Shown here piece after piece: positions 5,661 through 6,630 of a stretch of 6,630 nt of DNA; the stretch's first letter is position 1, and every line of letters starts with the position of its first letter. The DNA lies in the NCBI GenBank assembly GCA_030684755.1, contig JAUXXN010000428.1, forward strand, positions 1 through 6,630, read 5' to 3'. The DNA comes from Hydrogenophaga sp. (GTDB taxonomy: Bacteria > Pseudomonadota > Gammaproteobacteria > Burkholderiales > Burkholderiaceae_C). Position numbers and translations under genes: made by a program. Under the pieces are notes generated by a model. The model saw only the letters and a program-made list of their open reading frames with translations. It searched no databases and was not told the DNA's origin.

Positions 5661-5749
5661 CGGATGTTCATGGGTGTTGTTGGGGGTTGTTGCGTTTATG
5701 GCGGTTGTGGTCGAATCGGCTTCATGATCGACTTGCTTGAAGACCACCC

Positions 5750-6424
5750 ATGAACTTGAATGACGATTTTTCTCAACGCTGTGTTGACCGCGCCGCCCAA
5801 GCGCAGTGGCAAGCATCGCCCCTGCCTGGGGTGGAGCGCCGCTTGCTCGACCGCGTGGGCGGCGAAGTGGCGCGGGCCACCAGCGTGGTGCGTTACGCGC
5901 CCGGTGCGCGGTTCGATGCCCACCACCATGGCGGTGGCGAAGAAATTTTGGTGTTGGAGGGGGTGTTTTCCGACGAGAGCGGCGACCACCCCGCAGGCAC
6001 CTACCTGCGCAATCCGCCCGGCAGTGCGCACGCCCCGTATTCGCGCGAAGGCTGTGTGTTGTTCGTCAAGCTGTGGCAGTTTGCCGCCACCGACACCACA
6101 CCGCTGCGCCTAGACACCCGAACACAGCCCTGGCGCCCTGGCCTGGTGCCGGGCCTGTCGGTGATGCCCTTGCACGAACACGACGGCGTGAGCACTGCGC
6201 TGGTGCGCTGGGCGCCGCACACCCGCTTTCAGCCCCACCGCCACCCGGGTGGCGAAGAAATCTGGGTGCTCGACGGCGTGTTCAGCGACGAATGGGGCGA
6301 TTACCCCGCCCACACCTGGCTGCGCAGCCCGCGCTGGAGCCAGCACGCCCCGTTCACCGGCCCAGAGGGTGCGCTGATTTACGTCAAGGTGGGTCATCTC
6401 GGCGCCGAATTTCTGCAGCCTTGA
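5750..6424 (+). CDS. Tandem ChrR-type double-cupin protein
   Basis: This is a 224-residue cytoplasmic protein made of two cupin barrels of the ChrR C-terminal type (Cupin_7). Repeat one (about 40-110) has His58, His60, Glu64 and His94. Repeat two (about 145-215) has His163, His165, Glu169 and His199. Both have the HxHxxxE spacing and the 30-residue gap to the last His, matching the zinc ligands known in Rhodobacter ChrR. The two halves share the GGEEI-VL-GVFSDE-GD pattern and so arose by duplication. The N-terminal zinc anti-sigma domain of ChrR is missing and no ECF sigma gene is beside it, so it is not a classical anti-sigma factor. A small-molecule or peroxide-sensing role, or an enzymatic one, is possible; the substrate is unknown. 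ATG 5750 is the only reasonable start, and the ribosome site is weak. It is divergent from the protease and followed after 139 bases by a stress-protein gene. Confidence 0.88.
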   Translation: MNLNDDFSQRCVDRAAQAQWQASPLPGVERRLLDRVGGEVARATSVVRYAPGARFDAHHHGGGEEILVLEGVFSDESGDHPAGTYLRNPPGSAHAPYSREGCVLFVKLWQFAATDTTPLRLDTRTQPWRPGLVPGLSVMPLHEHDGVSTALVRWAPHTRFQPHRHPGGEEIWVLDGVFSDEWGDYPAHTWLRSPRWSQHAPFTGPEGALIYVKVGHLGAEFLQP

Positions 6425-6469
6425 TGTCGAACCACAGCCCTCGATCGCCTACGATCCGAATGTGAGCGC

Positions 6470-6541
6470 CCGCATGCCCGTGGGCGACCATGCGGCTCCA
6501 TCTCTGGCACTTTTTGTGGCGCTCAACCAGCGGCCGCATGG
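6470..6541 (+). promoter_or_regulatory. Competing stem arms in the leader of the stress-protein gene
   Basis: CATGCGG at 6489-6495 can pair with CCGCATG at 6470-6476 (7 pairs, 12-base loop). Extended by one base (CCATGCGG, 6488-6495), it can instead pair with CCGCATGG at 6534-6541 (8 pairs). The two pairings exclude each other, as in attenuator or riboswitch expression platforms. No promoter is recognised, so it is unknown whether all three arms are in one transcript. Chance in GC-rich sequence is possible. Confidence 0.25.
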
Positions 6542-6552
6542 GTGCCGACAAC

Positions 6553-6557
6553 AAGGA
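6553..6557 (+). promoter_or_regulatory. Ribosome binding site of the stress-protein gene
   Basis: AAGGA lies 6 bases before the ATG at 6564, the clearest Shine-Dalgarno in the window. It fixes the start of the last gene. Confidence 0.7.
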
Positions 6558-6563
6558 AAAAAC

Positions 6564-6630
6564 ATGCTGAAAATTTTGATCCCAACCGACGGTTCCGAGT
6601 CCTCGTTGCTGGCCGTGCACCACGCGCTGG
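6564..6630 (+). CDS. Universal stress protein (UspA family), N-terminus only (runs off right edge)
   Basis: Only 22 codons are inside the window. They begin MLKILIPTDGSESSLLAV, the typical first beta strand and loop of a UspA fold, with the PTDGS motif in which the Asp contacts ATP in nucleotide-binding members. Universal stress proteins are cytoplasmic dimers induced by starvation or other stress. The start is well supported by the AAGGA ribosome site. Whether it is a one- or two-domain member, or keeps the C-terminal glycine-rich ATP loop, cannot be seen here. Confidence 0.82.
   Translation, partial: MLKILIPTDGSESSLLAVHHAL

Noticed and set aside
4777..5727. 316-codon plus-strand frame opposite the protease
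   Set aside because: Low-complexity antisense frame. The catalytic triad is on the minus strand.

Overview
The window is GC-rich, densely coded bacterial DNA. Its gene content and protein style point to a betaproteobacterium of the Comamonadaceae type (Hydrogenophaga, Acidovorax or Rhodoferax relatives). That placement rests on general resemblance and is not proven here. I see no mobile element, CRISPR array, rRNA or tRNA. The gene order looks like ordinary chromosome carrying one lineage-specific signalling cluster.

Layout from left to right. (1) Positions 1-413, minus strand: the N-terminal third of D-3-phosphoglycerate dehydrogenase (serA), running off the left edge. A good Rrf2/IscR-like palindrome sits over its start codon. 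(2) 414-633: a non-coding gap with a weak -10 inside a GC-rich inverted repeat. (3) 634-1641, plus strand: a DnaQ-like 3'-5' exonuclease with an extra C-terminal domain. (4) 1599-4589, minus strand: a compact three-gene signalling operon transcribed in the order single-domain response regulator, membrane-anchored family-3 solute-binding protein, MASE1 histidine kinase. (5) 4786-5604, minus strand: a trypsin-like serine protease with no signal peptide. (6) 5750-6424, plus strand, divergent from the protease: a tandem ChrR-type double-cupin protein with both metal sites intact. (7) 6564-6630, plus strand: the first codons of a universal stress protein, running off the right edge.

The part most worth a second look is the three-gene operon. 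The binding protein has a signal peptide, amino-acid-binding-type ligand residues and a C-terminal transmembrane anchor. Its stop codon overlaps the start of a kinase that has a multi-pass MASE1 domain but no obvious periplasmic sensor of its own. A CheY-like regulator with no output domain is encoded first. Together they resemble a BvgS/EvgS-type sensor split into separate proteins: ligand sensing in the periplasm, signal passed through the membrane to the kinase, and output by protein-protein contact. This is inference from architecture and gene order. The exonuclease and the kinase converge and overlap by 43 bases at their 3' ends.

Every gap between genes is under 300 bases. The gaps hold several inverted repeats, described below; no convincing rho-independent terminator was seen.
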